Shown here in pieces: positions 36,196-44,433 of a stretch of 64,000 bases of DNA (position 1 is the first letter of the stretch; each line of letters begins with the position of its first letter). Under the pieces are notes generated by a model. It was not told the origin of the DNA. It made no database searches and saw only the letters and a list, made by a program, of their open reading frames with translations. A program made the translations under genes and the position numbers. The DNA is from Prevotella sp. (lineage in GTDB: Bacteria > Bacteroidota > Bacteroidia > Bacteroidales > Bacteroidaceae), in NCBI GenBank assembly GCA_017410365.1, contig JAFQQY010000032.1, forward strand, positions 45,719-109,718, written 5' to 3'.

Positions 36196-38907
36196 ATGAA
36201 ATTTAGCGGATATGTACTGTTGGCATGCCTGACATTATCGACTGCAACGGCAACTGCACAAGACGCAGAACGTGCATCGTCAAGCATTAACTTGACCCAA
36301 AACAAAATACCCAACACGATGATTGTCTTCGACATAGAGGCTGAAGGCAAGAAACTGCCAGTGCGCTGGGGCATGGACGTTGCATGGGCTAACGAGCAGA
36401 ACGTAAGGAAAGGCGTAAACCACATAGGCAAGGAAAACCTTTCAATTGTAAGAGGAAGTTTCCAGACAACCAAACCGCTCATCAACGACACCGACCTGAC
36501 ATCGGCGCAGATTACGATGCTGAAAGAGCGCATGAGGCTGATAAACATCGTGGGCGACACCGTTGACGTGATACTAAACGAGGACCAGGAGGCAGGCATC
36601 GACGAATACTATGTAAAGAACGGCAATGCCGACGAGTACCACTGGGCGGCATTAATAAACGCAAGCGTGAAATGGATTCAGCAGAACTATCCCAAGCATA
36701 CCGTCATTGCCGTATCGCCATTCAACGAACCCGACTACAGTTGGGGACAGGGAAGCATGTCCGACTTCAAGGCGATAGCAAAGATTCTCAAAGAAGACTA
36801 TCCGCTGTTCAAGGACATTGCCATCACTGCCGGCAACACGCTAAACTGCGACAGGGCATTGGAGTGGTATAATGCCGTGAAACCGTATGTAACATGGGGA
36901 AACACCCACCAGCTTGCGGGTTCTTTTGACACATACGCCGGTTTCTTCACACAAGTAAAGAAAGACGGCAACATTGGCTATGCCGATGAGCTTCACAATG
37001 TGGGCGAGGCAATGATTGGTGCGGAGTATGGCATGGAGGCTGCCGTATGGTGGGGCTTTGACAGTCGCGCCCGCGGCGAGTTCTGCCAAATCAGCAACCA
37101 CGGAAGCCGCATAGGCTATGCAGAGAGTCGCGACACATGGACGGCATCGTCGGTATATCGCAACGACGAGACCGGTAAGGTGAAGGCTTTCATCGGTTCG
37201 TCTGAGCGTCAGGCAAATACCGCCGAGCACGGTTTCATTTCAAAAGACCGTGAAGTGTATTTCGACGGCCACGGCCCAATGCGCGAATACACCAAGGAGA
37301 TACCTGGCGGAGCAAAGGGCAGTTATCAGAACGGACAGACCAATGCCGAGTGCGTGGTTGACATAACATGGGGCGAAGACGTGCAGCCGAGCGCAATCAA
37401 CGGCCGATACAAGATAATGAACAAGGCAACCCAGTACGTCGTTTCCGTGTATGGCACCATGGACGGCAATGCAAATATCAGTCAGACAAAATACTCGGGC
37501 GGCAACCACCAGCTTTGGGATATAAAGCCTATAGACCAGCGCATCGGCGGAGACTATAGTTTCTACGACATCAAGAGCGCGGAAGACGGTTATAAGATGG
37601 ACGTACTGAACCATGGACTCGGCCAAGGCACCAACGTCATAGCAATAAAGGGTGGCGGCTACAATACTTGTCAGCAGTGGTATCTGGAGTATGCCGGCAA
37701 CGGATATTACTACATCAGAAGCCGCGAGAGCGCACGCTATCTGACACTCAACACCAACGCCAAACGCGATGGCATCAACATCGTGCAGTTCGGTCTTCTG
37801 TCTGGCACGAATGTCGATCGCCAGCTGTGGCGAATCATTCCTGCAGATGCAGAATGTGAGATTAAGGCACCGGCACAGCCAACAGGACTGAACGCCACGG
37901 CACAGGCGGCATCGGTAAAACTGGAATGGACTGCCAATACAGAGGAAGACCTCGACGGTTACATGATTCTGAGAGCAGAAGAGGGAAAAGACAACTGGAA
38001 CACGATTGCAAGAAAGATAAAAACTCTTAACTATATCGACAACACTTGTCAGCAAGGCAAGGGATATGTATATAAGATTAAAGCCATCGACAAGTCGGAG
38101 AACATGTCGGTTGCCAGCGAAACAACCGCAGCAACACCGACTGCAGAAAGAGGCGTCATTGCTGAGTGGCAACTGGAAGGCAACTTCAGCGACGCAACAG
38201 CCAATGCCTTCGATGCCATCAGTCCAAATGCCATCAAGAATATCAACGGCCACAAGGACGGTTCTAAGGGTGCAAATGTAGCAGCCACCCACATCCGTCT
38301 GCCTTACCAGATTGCCGATATGGACGAGATGTCTATCGAGCTATGGGCCAACTGGCAGATGAACAGCAACAGTTGGGAACGTCTGTTCGACTTCGGCAAC
38401 GGAACCGACCAATATATGTTCCTCACTCCGAGCAACGGCAGCGGCGTGATGCGCTTCGCCATAAAGAACGGCGGCAGCGAGCAGACCGTTGACTGCACCA
38501 GCAAACTGACAGCACGCAAATGGAAGCACATCGTAGTGACCATAGGCAAGGACAAGACCGCCATATACATTGACGGAGAACTGGCTGGCAGCAGCACTGG
38601 CATCACCATCAAGCCAAGCGACATACGTCCCGCATTGAACTACATAGGCAGAAGCCAGTTTGCAGGCGACCCATACTTCAGCGGATGGGTTGACAATATT
38701 AGGATATACAACTTCGCTTTGTCTGCAGAAGATGTCAAGGCTGCCATGAACGGAGAAGTAAGCGGAATAGAAAGCATTCCGACCGAGAACAGCAAGATTA
38801 ACGCCATCTATGATCTTGGCGGAAGAAGGATTGACGGAATCGGCAATGGCATTAATATCATCAAGACAAACAAAGGCGATAGCAAGAAAGTGTATATAAA
38901 AAGATAA
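36196..38907 (+). CDS. Secreted TIM-barrel-like glycoside hydrolase with CBM13, FN3 and LamG modules
   Basis: 903 residues from the ATG at 36196, chosen because it begins a clean signal peptide (MKFSGYVLLACL...TATAQ) right after the promoter. The catalytic part is about 24-390: AVSPFNEPDYSWGQG (Glu178, candidate acid/base) and YADELHNVGEA (Glu265, candidate nucleophile), resembling clan GH-A/GH30-like enzymes; the family is not certain. A ricin-type CBM13 domain covers about 400-553 (QLWDIKPI, QQWYLEY, RQLWRII repeats), FN3 about 558-648 and a LamG/concanavalin-like domain about 653-848. The tail reads SGIESI... IYDLGGRRI. First gene of a plus-strand pectin operon. Confidence 0.75.
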   Translation: MKFSGYVLLACLTLSTATATAQDAERASSSINLTQNKIPNTMIVFDIEAEGKKLPVRWGMDVAWANEQNVRKGVNHIGKENLSIVRGSFQTTKPLINDTDLTSAQITMLKERMRLINIVGDTVDVILNEDQEAGIDEYYVKNGNADEYHWAALINASVKWIQQNYPKHTVIAVSPFNEPDYSWGQGSMSDFKAIAKILKEDYPLFKDIAITAGNTLNCDRALEWYNAVKPYVTWGNTHQLAGSFDTYAGFFTQVKKDGNIGYADELHNVGEAMIGAEYGMEAAVWWGFDSRARGEFCQISNHGSRIGYAESRDTWTASSVYRNDETGKVKAFIGSSERQANTAEHGFISKDREVYFDGHGPMREYTKEIPGGAKGSYQNGQTNAECVVDITWGEDVQPSAINGRYKIMNKATQYVVSVYGTMDGNANISQTKYSGGNHQLWDIKPIDQRIGGDYSFYDIKSAEDGYKMDVLNHGLGQGTNVIAIKGGGYNTCQQWYLEYAGNGYYYIRSRESARYLTLNTNAKRDGINIVQFGLLSGTNVDRQLWRIIPADAECEIKAPAQPTGLNATAQAASVKLEWTANTEEDLDGYMILRAEEGKDNWNTIARKIKTLNYIDNTCQQGKGYVYKIKAIDKSENMSVASETTAATPTAERGVIAEWQLEGNFSDATANAFDAISPNAIKNINGHKDGSKGANVAATHIRLPYQIADMDEMSIELWANWQMNSNSWERLFDFGNGTDQYMFLTPSNGSGVMRFAIKNGGSEQTVDCTSKLTARKWKHIVVTIGKDKTAIYIDGELAGSSTGITIKPSDIRPALNYIGRSQFAGDPYFSGWVDNIRIYNFALSAEDVKAAMNGEVSGIESIPTENSKINAIYDLGGRRIDGIGNGINIIKTNKGDSKKVYIKR

Positions 38908-38925
38908 TATTCAAATAATTATTTA

Positions 38926-38933
38926 TAATTTTG
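38926..38933 (+). promoter_or_regulatory. -7 promoter box (TAATTTTG) of the third PL11 gene
   Basis: Exact TAnnTTTG match 35 bp before the ATG at 38969 and 18 bp after the upstream stop codon, so this gene may have its own transcript in addition to read-through. No -33 TTTG at standard spacing. Confidence 0.5.
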
Positions 38934-38968
38934 CATCGGATAATAACTAATGAACTAATCTCAGTTTT

Positions 38969-41386
38969 ATGAAACTAAAATTTTACGCAATGGCATTAAT
39001 GCTTTCAGCAGCGACTGCAAGCAATGCACAAAACACACCGGTAAGCCAGATGGAGAAACTGGACAGAGGTCTGGTGGCAGTAAACACCGGTTCCGGCAAC
39101 TTTGTCAGCTGGCGATTCTTCGGTACCGACAACGACAACACCACATTCAAAGTGTTGCGCAACGGTTCGGCAATCTACACAGCATCTGACAAAACCAGTT
39201 TTCAGGATTCCGCTGGAAATACAAGCAGCGAGTATCAGGTAGTAACACTCGTTGACGGCGAACCCGTTGACACCTCGGCAGCAATAAAGCCTTGGAGCAC
39301 ACTCTACAAGCAGGTTAAGCTAAACCGCCCTGCCGACGGTTCTAACGAAGACGGTACATATACCTATTCGCCTAACGACTGTAGCGTGGGCGACGTTGAC
39401 GGCGACGGCCAGTATGAGATAATAGTGAAATGGGACCCATCAAACTCAAAAGACAACTCACATAGCGGACGCACTGGCAATGTTTATCTTGACTGCTACG
39501 AACTCGACGGCACACAACTTTGGCGCGTTGACCTCGGTCTGAACATCCGTGCCGGCGCTCACTACACACAATATCTTGTTTATGACTTCGACAAGGACGG
39601 CAAGGCTGAACTTATCTGCAAGACTGCACCGGGTTCTATCGACGGTGCAGGCAACTACGTTAACCAAGCTGCAACAGACGAGAAGATAAAGGCGCATAAC
39701 AATGCTACAAAGTTCCGCAACTCCAGCGGTCACGTTCTCTCAGGTGCCGAATACCTGACCGTATTCAACGGCGAGACTGGTAAGGCTATGCACACCATTT
39801 GGTATAATCCTAATCGTGCTGGCAACTTTAACTCTGTAGGCGCGCACCCATCAGACAAGGATTTCTGGGGCGACAACTACGGTAACCGTGCCGAGCGCTA
39901 CTTGGCTTGCGTGGCATATCTTGACGGTCCTGACGCAAAGCCAAGTGCCATAATGCAGAAGGGCTACTATACCAGAGCATACGTTTGGGCGGTTGACTGG
40001 GACGGTACAGCACTGAAGACAAAGTGGCTGCATGCGTCTGTATCGACGACAAAGATGGAGATTTACGACTCTGAATTCAAGAAGACAACGAAATACAACA
40101 CCAAGACATCTCGTCCAAGCAATGCAGGCAGCAAGACAGCCTACAGCAATGGTAACCACAACATCTCTGTGGCCGATGTTGACGGTGACGGTTGCGACGA
40201 GATTATCCACGGTTCATGCGCCATCGACAATGACGGCAATCTGCTTTACGCTACAGGTTTCGGTCATGGCGATGCCATTCACCTTGGCGACCATGTGCCT
40301 GACAGACCTGGATTGGAACTGTTCCAGATTCACGAAAGCAGCCCATACGGTTGGGACCTGCATGATGCTGCAACAGGCGAACTGCTACATAGCGCAACAG
40401 GCAGTGGCGATAACGGCCGCGGCATCTGCGGCAACTTCGACGCTAAAGTGCGCGGTTCAATATTCTGGTCGTCAAACGACGGTAGCGCACGCAGCGCAGT
40501 AACTGGCAGTGCTATTTCAAGCAAGCACGGTTCTTCAAACGGCCGTATCTATTGGGATGGAGACCTATTGGAAGACTTGCTCGACGGTAATACCATTGAC
40601 AAGTGGAACGGCAACGGAACAACACGCTTGAAACTGGCCAACGGCAAGAATCCATACGACATGGCAAGTTCAAGCACTTGTAACGGAACAAAGAAAACTC
40701 CAAATCTGTCAGCAGACATCCTTGGCGACTGGCGTGAGGAACTGATACTTTGGGACGGCAGTAATTCTGCGGCATTGAACATCTTCACATCAACAGCAGA
40801 AACAAAATTCCGCGTACCAACATTGATGCACGACCATACTTATCGCATGGGTGTGGCATGGCAGAACTGCGCTTACAACCAACCTCCTCATCTTGGCTAC
40901 TATCTTCCTGATATGTTCAAGACTGAGTTTATAGCAGTTGAAGGTGATTTCATACAGAAAGTATCACTGGGCGACAGCATCGTTCCGCTGGTAGCAATAT
41001 GGAAGAACTGCGCCGCTCCATCAATCGTGAAGTCAATAGCTCCTGATGGTACAGAGACAACAGGCGGCGCCATGAGCGGATTCACCTTCAAGATTGACAA
41101 GTATCTGAAGAAGGAGATTACACTCACAGGCAAACCAGAGCAGCTTGGGGAGTATCAGTTCATCTTCAAGAGCGGTGCCAACGTGGCTGACAATAGCATC
41201 AAGCAAGATACCATCCGCGTAATCTGCATGGATCCAAGCGGCATCGAGGGCATTGAGAGCGACAACGCCGCCAATGGCAGCATCCAGGCCGTATATAATG
41301 TTGGCGGTATGAAGACCACAGGAAATGCCAAGGGCATCAACATTATCAAGTATAGCGACGGAAGAAAGAGAAAGGTAATAAAGTAA
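38969..41386 (+). CDS. Rhamnogalacturonan lyase (PL11), compact form
   Basis: An 805-residue secreted PL11 enzyme with a signal peptide about 1-20. The family start is MEKLDRGLVAVNT; calcium loops are DVDGDGQYE, DFDKDGKAE, DVDGDGCDE and DILGDWREE. GAHYTQYLVYDF and NQPPHLGYYLPDMF are strongly family-typical. It lacks the long repeat domain of the other two PL11 proteins and instead has about 170 residues after the propeller, including an Ig-like stretch (GDSIVPLVAIWKNC) and the SGIEGI... YNVGGMK tail. Beta-eliminative cleavage of RG-I is expected. Probably in one operon with the genes on either side. Confidence 0.92.
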   Translation: MKLKFYAMALMLSAATASNAQNTPVSQMEKLDRGLVAVNTGSGNFVSWRFFGTDNDNTTFKVLRNGSAIYTASDKTSFQDSAGNTSSEYQVVTLVDGEPVDTSAAIKPWSTLYKQVKLNRPADGSNEDGTYTYSPNDCSVGDVDGDGQYEIIVKWDPSNSKDNSHSGRTGNVYLDCYELDGTQLWRVDLGLNIRAGAHYTQYLVYDFDKDGKAELICKTAPGSIDGAGNYVNQAATDEKIKAHNNATKFRNSSGHVLSGAEYLTVFNGETGKAMHTIWYNPNRAGNFNSVGAHPSDKDFWGDNYGNRAERYLACVAYLDGPDAKPSAIMQKGYYTRAYVWAVDWDGTALKTKWLHASVSTTKMEIYDSEFKKTTKYNTKTSRPSNAGSKTAYSNGNHNISVADVDGDGCDEIIHGSCAIDNDGNLLYATGFGHGDAIHLGDHVPDRPGLELFQIHESSPYGWDLHDAATGELLHSATGSGDNGRGICGNFDAKVRGSIFWSSNDGSARSAVTGSAISSKHGSSNGRIYWDGDLLEDLLDGNTIDKWNGNGTTRLKLANGKNPYDMASSSTCNGTKKTPNLSADILGDWREELILWDGSNSAALNIFTSTAETKFRVPTLMHDHTYRMGVAWQNCAYNQPPHLGYYLPDMFKTEFIAVEGDFIQKVSLGDSIVPLVAIWKNCAAPSIVKSIAPDGTETTGGAMSGFTFKIDKYLKKEITLTGKPEQLGEYQFIFKSGANVADNSIKQDTIRVICMDPSGIEGIESDNAANGSIQAVYNVGGMKTTGNAKGINIIKYSDGRKRKVIK

Positions 41387-41446
41387 AAACGTATTTTTTT
41401 ACTGATATTCGTACATAATTCCCGTATTTCTTTGAACTAATAATAG

Positions 41447-41454
41447 TATCTTTG
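41447..41454 (+). promoter_or_regulatory. -7 promoter box (TATCTTTG) of the GH2-like gene
   Basis: Exact TAnnTTTG match 28 bp before the ATG at 41483. A TTTG lies only 12 bp upstream, too close for a standard -33 box. Confidence 0.5.
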
Positions 41455-41482
41455 CATAAAGAACTTATTAATTCAAAGAAAT

Positions 41483-44365
41483 ATGGGAATTAAATTTAAA
41501 CAACTACTGATCGTCGCCGGTCTTCTGCTGGCAACCAATGCCACCGCCCGCGACACCTACAACTTCAACTCCGATTGGAAAATCGGCAAATCAAAAAAGA
41601 CTGTTACCTTGCCACGCGCATGGAATGAGAACGAGGCCTATAAGGTCTATATCCATTCTATGAGCGATTCCGTAATCTGGTATCGCAAGAACTTCATCCT
41701 GCCAGAGAACGCAGCAGGCAAGAAAGTGTTCATCGAGTTTGAAGGAGCACGCCAGGCAGCACTTGTAATAGTCAACGGCAAGGAGATTGGCTTGCACGAG
41801 AACGGAGTGATGGCATTCGGCTTCGACATTACAGATGCAGTGAAACCGGGCAAGAACCTTATCGAGGTGCGCACTGACAACGACTGGAAGTATCGCGAGA
41901 AGGCATCAAACTCAATGTTCCAGTGGAACAACAACAACTTCAACTCCAACTACGGCGGTCTGCCAAAGAACGTATGGTTGCACATCACTGACAAGGTTTA
42001 TCAGACCTTGCCGCTATACAGCAACCTGAAGACTACAGGTACATATATTTATGCCAAGGAGTTCGACATCCAGGGTCATGCAGCAACAATCTGCGTGGAG
42101 ACACAGGTGAAGAACGACACCGACCAGCCAGTTAAGCGCAGTTTGAAGGTTAACGTTGCCGAGATGGACGGCAAGACAGTCTGTGCCTTTGAGGGTGCTG
42201 AGGTGATGATACCTGCTTTCGGCACTGCCACACTGAAGGCTGAAGGCCGTGCGTTCGGCCTGCACTTCTGGAGCTGGGGCTACGGCTATCTATATAATGT
42301 TACAACATCTATCGACAACGACGATGTGGTAACGACTACAGGTTTCCGCAAGACGGAGTTCAGGAACGGCATGATTTACCTCAACGACCGCGTGATGATG
42401 GTTCACGGCTATGCACAGCGCACCAGCAACGAGTGGCCTGGCGTGGGCATGAGCGTACCAGCATGGTTGAGCGACTACTCTAACGACCTTCAGGTGAAAA
42501 GTGGCGGTAACGTTGTTCGCTGGATGCACGTTACGCCATGGCGTCAGGACGTTGAGTCTTGCGACCGCGTAGGACTAATCCAGGCTATGCCTGCCGGCGA
42601 TGCGGAGAAGGATGTTGAGGGACGCCGTTGGGAACAGCGCGAAGAACTGATGCGCGACGCCATCATCTACTTCCGCAACAACCCGAGTATCCTGTTCTAC
42701 GAATGCGGCAACCAGAAGATTTCAAAAGACCACATGATTGCCATGAAAGAGATACGCGATATGTACGACCCGTTCGGAGGCCGCGCTATCGGCAGCCGTG
42801 AGATGCTCGACCGTCCAGAGGCTGAGTATGGCGGCGAGATGCTTTATGTGAACAAGAGCGACACCAAGCCTATGTGGATGATGGAGTACTGCCGCGACGA
42901 GGCTCTGCGCTGGTACTGGAACTCATGGAGCTATCCTTATCACAAGGAAGGCGACGGCCCGCTCTATCGCAATGCACCTGCTAACGCATACAACCACAAC
43001 CAGGACGAGTTTGTAAAGGAACTGGTTGCACGCTGGTATGAATACTGGCTGGAGCGTCCGGGCAGCGGAACAAAGGTGAACAGCGGTGGCGTGAAGATTA
43101 TCTTCAGCGACACACAGACACACGGCCGCTCTGCCGACAACTACCGCGTGAGTGGTGTTGTTGACCCGATGCGTGTTCCGAAGGATGCCTACTATGCACA
43201 TCAAGTAATGTGGGACGGATGGGTTGACGACCTGAAGCCACGAACATATATCGTCGGCCACTGGAACTACGAGCAGGGATTCACCGTTCCTACAATCTAC
43301 GTTATTTCAAATGCAGAGAAGGTGGTATTGGTACAGGGCGACAAGCGCATCAATCCAGATAAGCACGAATACAGATTCCTGAGCACATTCAAGAACGTGA
43401 AATATACTCACGGCAAGCTGACAGCCATCGGTTATGACAAGAACGGCAAGGAGGTTTCACGCCATGAGATACAGACAGCGGGCGAACCGGCACAGCTGAA
43501 GCTTACTCCTATCCTCAATCCAACGGGTTGGAAGGCCGACGGACATGACCTGGCACTGGTACAGGTAGAGGTTGTTGACAAGGACGGACGCCGTTGTCCG
43601 CTCGACAACCGTCTTGTGAAATACGTTCTGAAAGGTCAGGGCGAGTGGCGTGGCGGCATTGCCAAGGGCAAGTTCAACCACGTGTTCTGCGACACACTGC
43701 CAGTTGAGTGCGGTATCAACCGTGTGATGCTCCGCTCTACGACAAAGGCGGGTGAGGTTACTCTTACAGCCAAGGCAAAGGGACTGCCTGATGCAAGCAT
43801 CACTCTCAAGACCAATGCCATTGAGGTTGTGGGCGGTCTTACCAAGTACAAGCCAAGCGACGGTCTGAAGTGCATCCTCGACCGTGGCGAAACTCCTGCA
43901 GAACCGTCATTCAAGCAGTGGCGCCGTGGCGTGCAGATTGTTTCTGCCGAGGCTGGCAGCGGCAACGACCCTAAGCTGAGCTACGACACCTACGAGAACA
44001 CTTCTTGGGAGAGTGCCAACGACCTGGAGAAGGCTTGGATAACCTATACACTGGCAGAAGAGACCGTAATAGACGATATCTGCGTGAAGACAAAGAACTT
44101 CCGTTCAAGCACCTACCCTATCGAGGTGTATGCCGACAGCGTGAAGGTGTGGGAGGGCAACACTCCAAAGGCTTTGAGTTACATACACATTCCGCTGAGG
44201 AATGCTCCTAAGGCAAAGAAATACACCATCCGTCTGCGTGGCGCAAGCTCTGACCGCGATGCGTTCGGTGCCGTGAAGGAGATGGACAGCCGCAACGATG
44301 AGAAGAAGGCACGTGGCGGACGCTCTCTGAAAATTATCGAAATGGAATTCCTGAAGAATATGTAA
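41483..44365 (+). CDS. GH2-like glycoside hydrolase with C-terminal discoidin-like domain
   Basis: A 960-residue secreted protein with a signal peptide about 1-22. The GH2 layout is clear: a jelly-roll sugar-binding domain about 25-190 (WYRKNFILP, VFIEFEGARQAALVIVNG), immunoglobulin-like domain about 195-290, TIM barrel about 290-600 starting with GFRKTEFRNGMIYLN, and a C-terminal F5/8 type C-like domain about 800-950. The nucleophile is expected at Glu468 (KPMWMMEYC). The usual acid/base position reads ECGNQ, so Gln411 replaces the expected Glu. Activity may be beta-galactosidase-, beta-glucuronidase- or pectin-related; not decidable here. Last gene of the plus-strand operon, ended by a strong terminator. 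Confidence 0.82.
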   Translation: MGIKFKQLLIVAGLLLATNATARDTYNFNSDWKIGKSKKTVTLPRAWNENEAYKVYIHSMSDSVIWYRKNFILPENAAGKKVFIEFEGARQAALVIVNGKEIGLHENGVMAFGFDITDAVKPGKNLIEVRTDNDWKYREKASNSMFQWNNNNFNSNYGGLPKNVWLHITDKVYQTLPLYSNLKTTGTYIYAKEFDIQGHAATICVETQVKNDTDQPVKRSLKVNVAEMDGKTVCAFEGAEVMIPAFGTATLKAEGRAFGLHFWSWGYGYLYNVTTSIDNDDVVTTTGFRKTEFRNGMIYLNDRVMMVHGYAQRTSNEWPGVGMSVPAWLSDYSNDLQVKSGGNVVRWMHVTPWRQDVESCDRVGLIQAMPAGDAEKDVEGRRWEQREELMRDAIIYFRNNPSILFYECGNQKISKDHMIAMKEIRDMYDPFGGRAIGSREMLDRPEAEYGGEMLYVNKSDTKPMWMMEYCRDEALRWYWNSWSYPYHKEGDGPLYRNAPANAYNHNQDEFVKELVARWYEYWLERPGSGTKVNSGGVKIIFSDTQTHGRSADNYRVSGVVDPMRVPKDAYYAHQVMWDGWVDDLKPRTYIVGHWNYEQGFTVPTIYVISNAEKVVLVQGDKRINPDKHEYRFLSTFKNVKYTHGKLTAIGYDKNGKEVSRHEIQTAGEPAQLKLTPILNPTGWKADGHDLALVQVEVVDKDGRRCPLDNRLVKYVLKGQGEWRGGIAKGKFNHVFCDTLPVECGINRVMLRSTTKAGEVTLTAKAKGLPDASITLKTNAIEVVGGLTKYKPSDGLKCILDRGETPAEPSFKQWRRGVQIVSAEAGSGNDPKLSYDTYENTSWESANDLEKAWITYTLAEETVIDDICVKTKNFRSSTYPIEVYADSVKVWEGNTPKALSYIHIPLRNAPKAKKYTIRLRGASSDRDAFGAVKEMDSRNDEKKARGGRSLKIIEMEFLKNM

Positions 44366-44375
44366 TAACATCCAT

Positions 44376-44415
44376 AAAAAAGATGGGCACCTCTCTCGAA
44401 GTGCCCATCTTTTTT
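44376..44415. terminator. Bidirectional terminator between convergent genes
   Basis: Perfect 15-bp inverted repeat AAAAAAGATGGGCAC / GTGCCCATCTTTTTT with a 10-base loop and T-runs on both strands. It sits between the GH2 gene (ends 44365, plus) and the MG2-like gene (ends 44434, minus) and marks the right border of the pectin region. Confidence 0.95.
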
Positions 44416-44433
44416 GTTTATATAGGAAAAGAA

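Noticed and set aside
37240-38292. 350-codon minus-strand open frame
   Set aside because: Lies wholly opposite the glycosidase gene; cysteine- and valine-rich composition typical of an antisense shadow, no domain pattern and no promoter.
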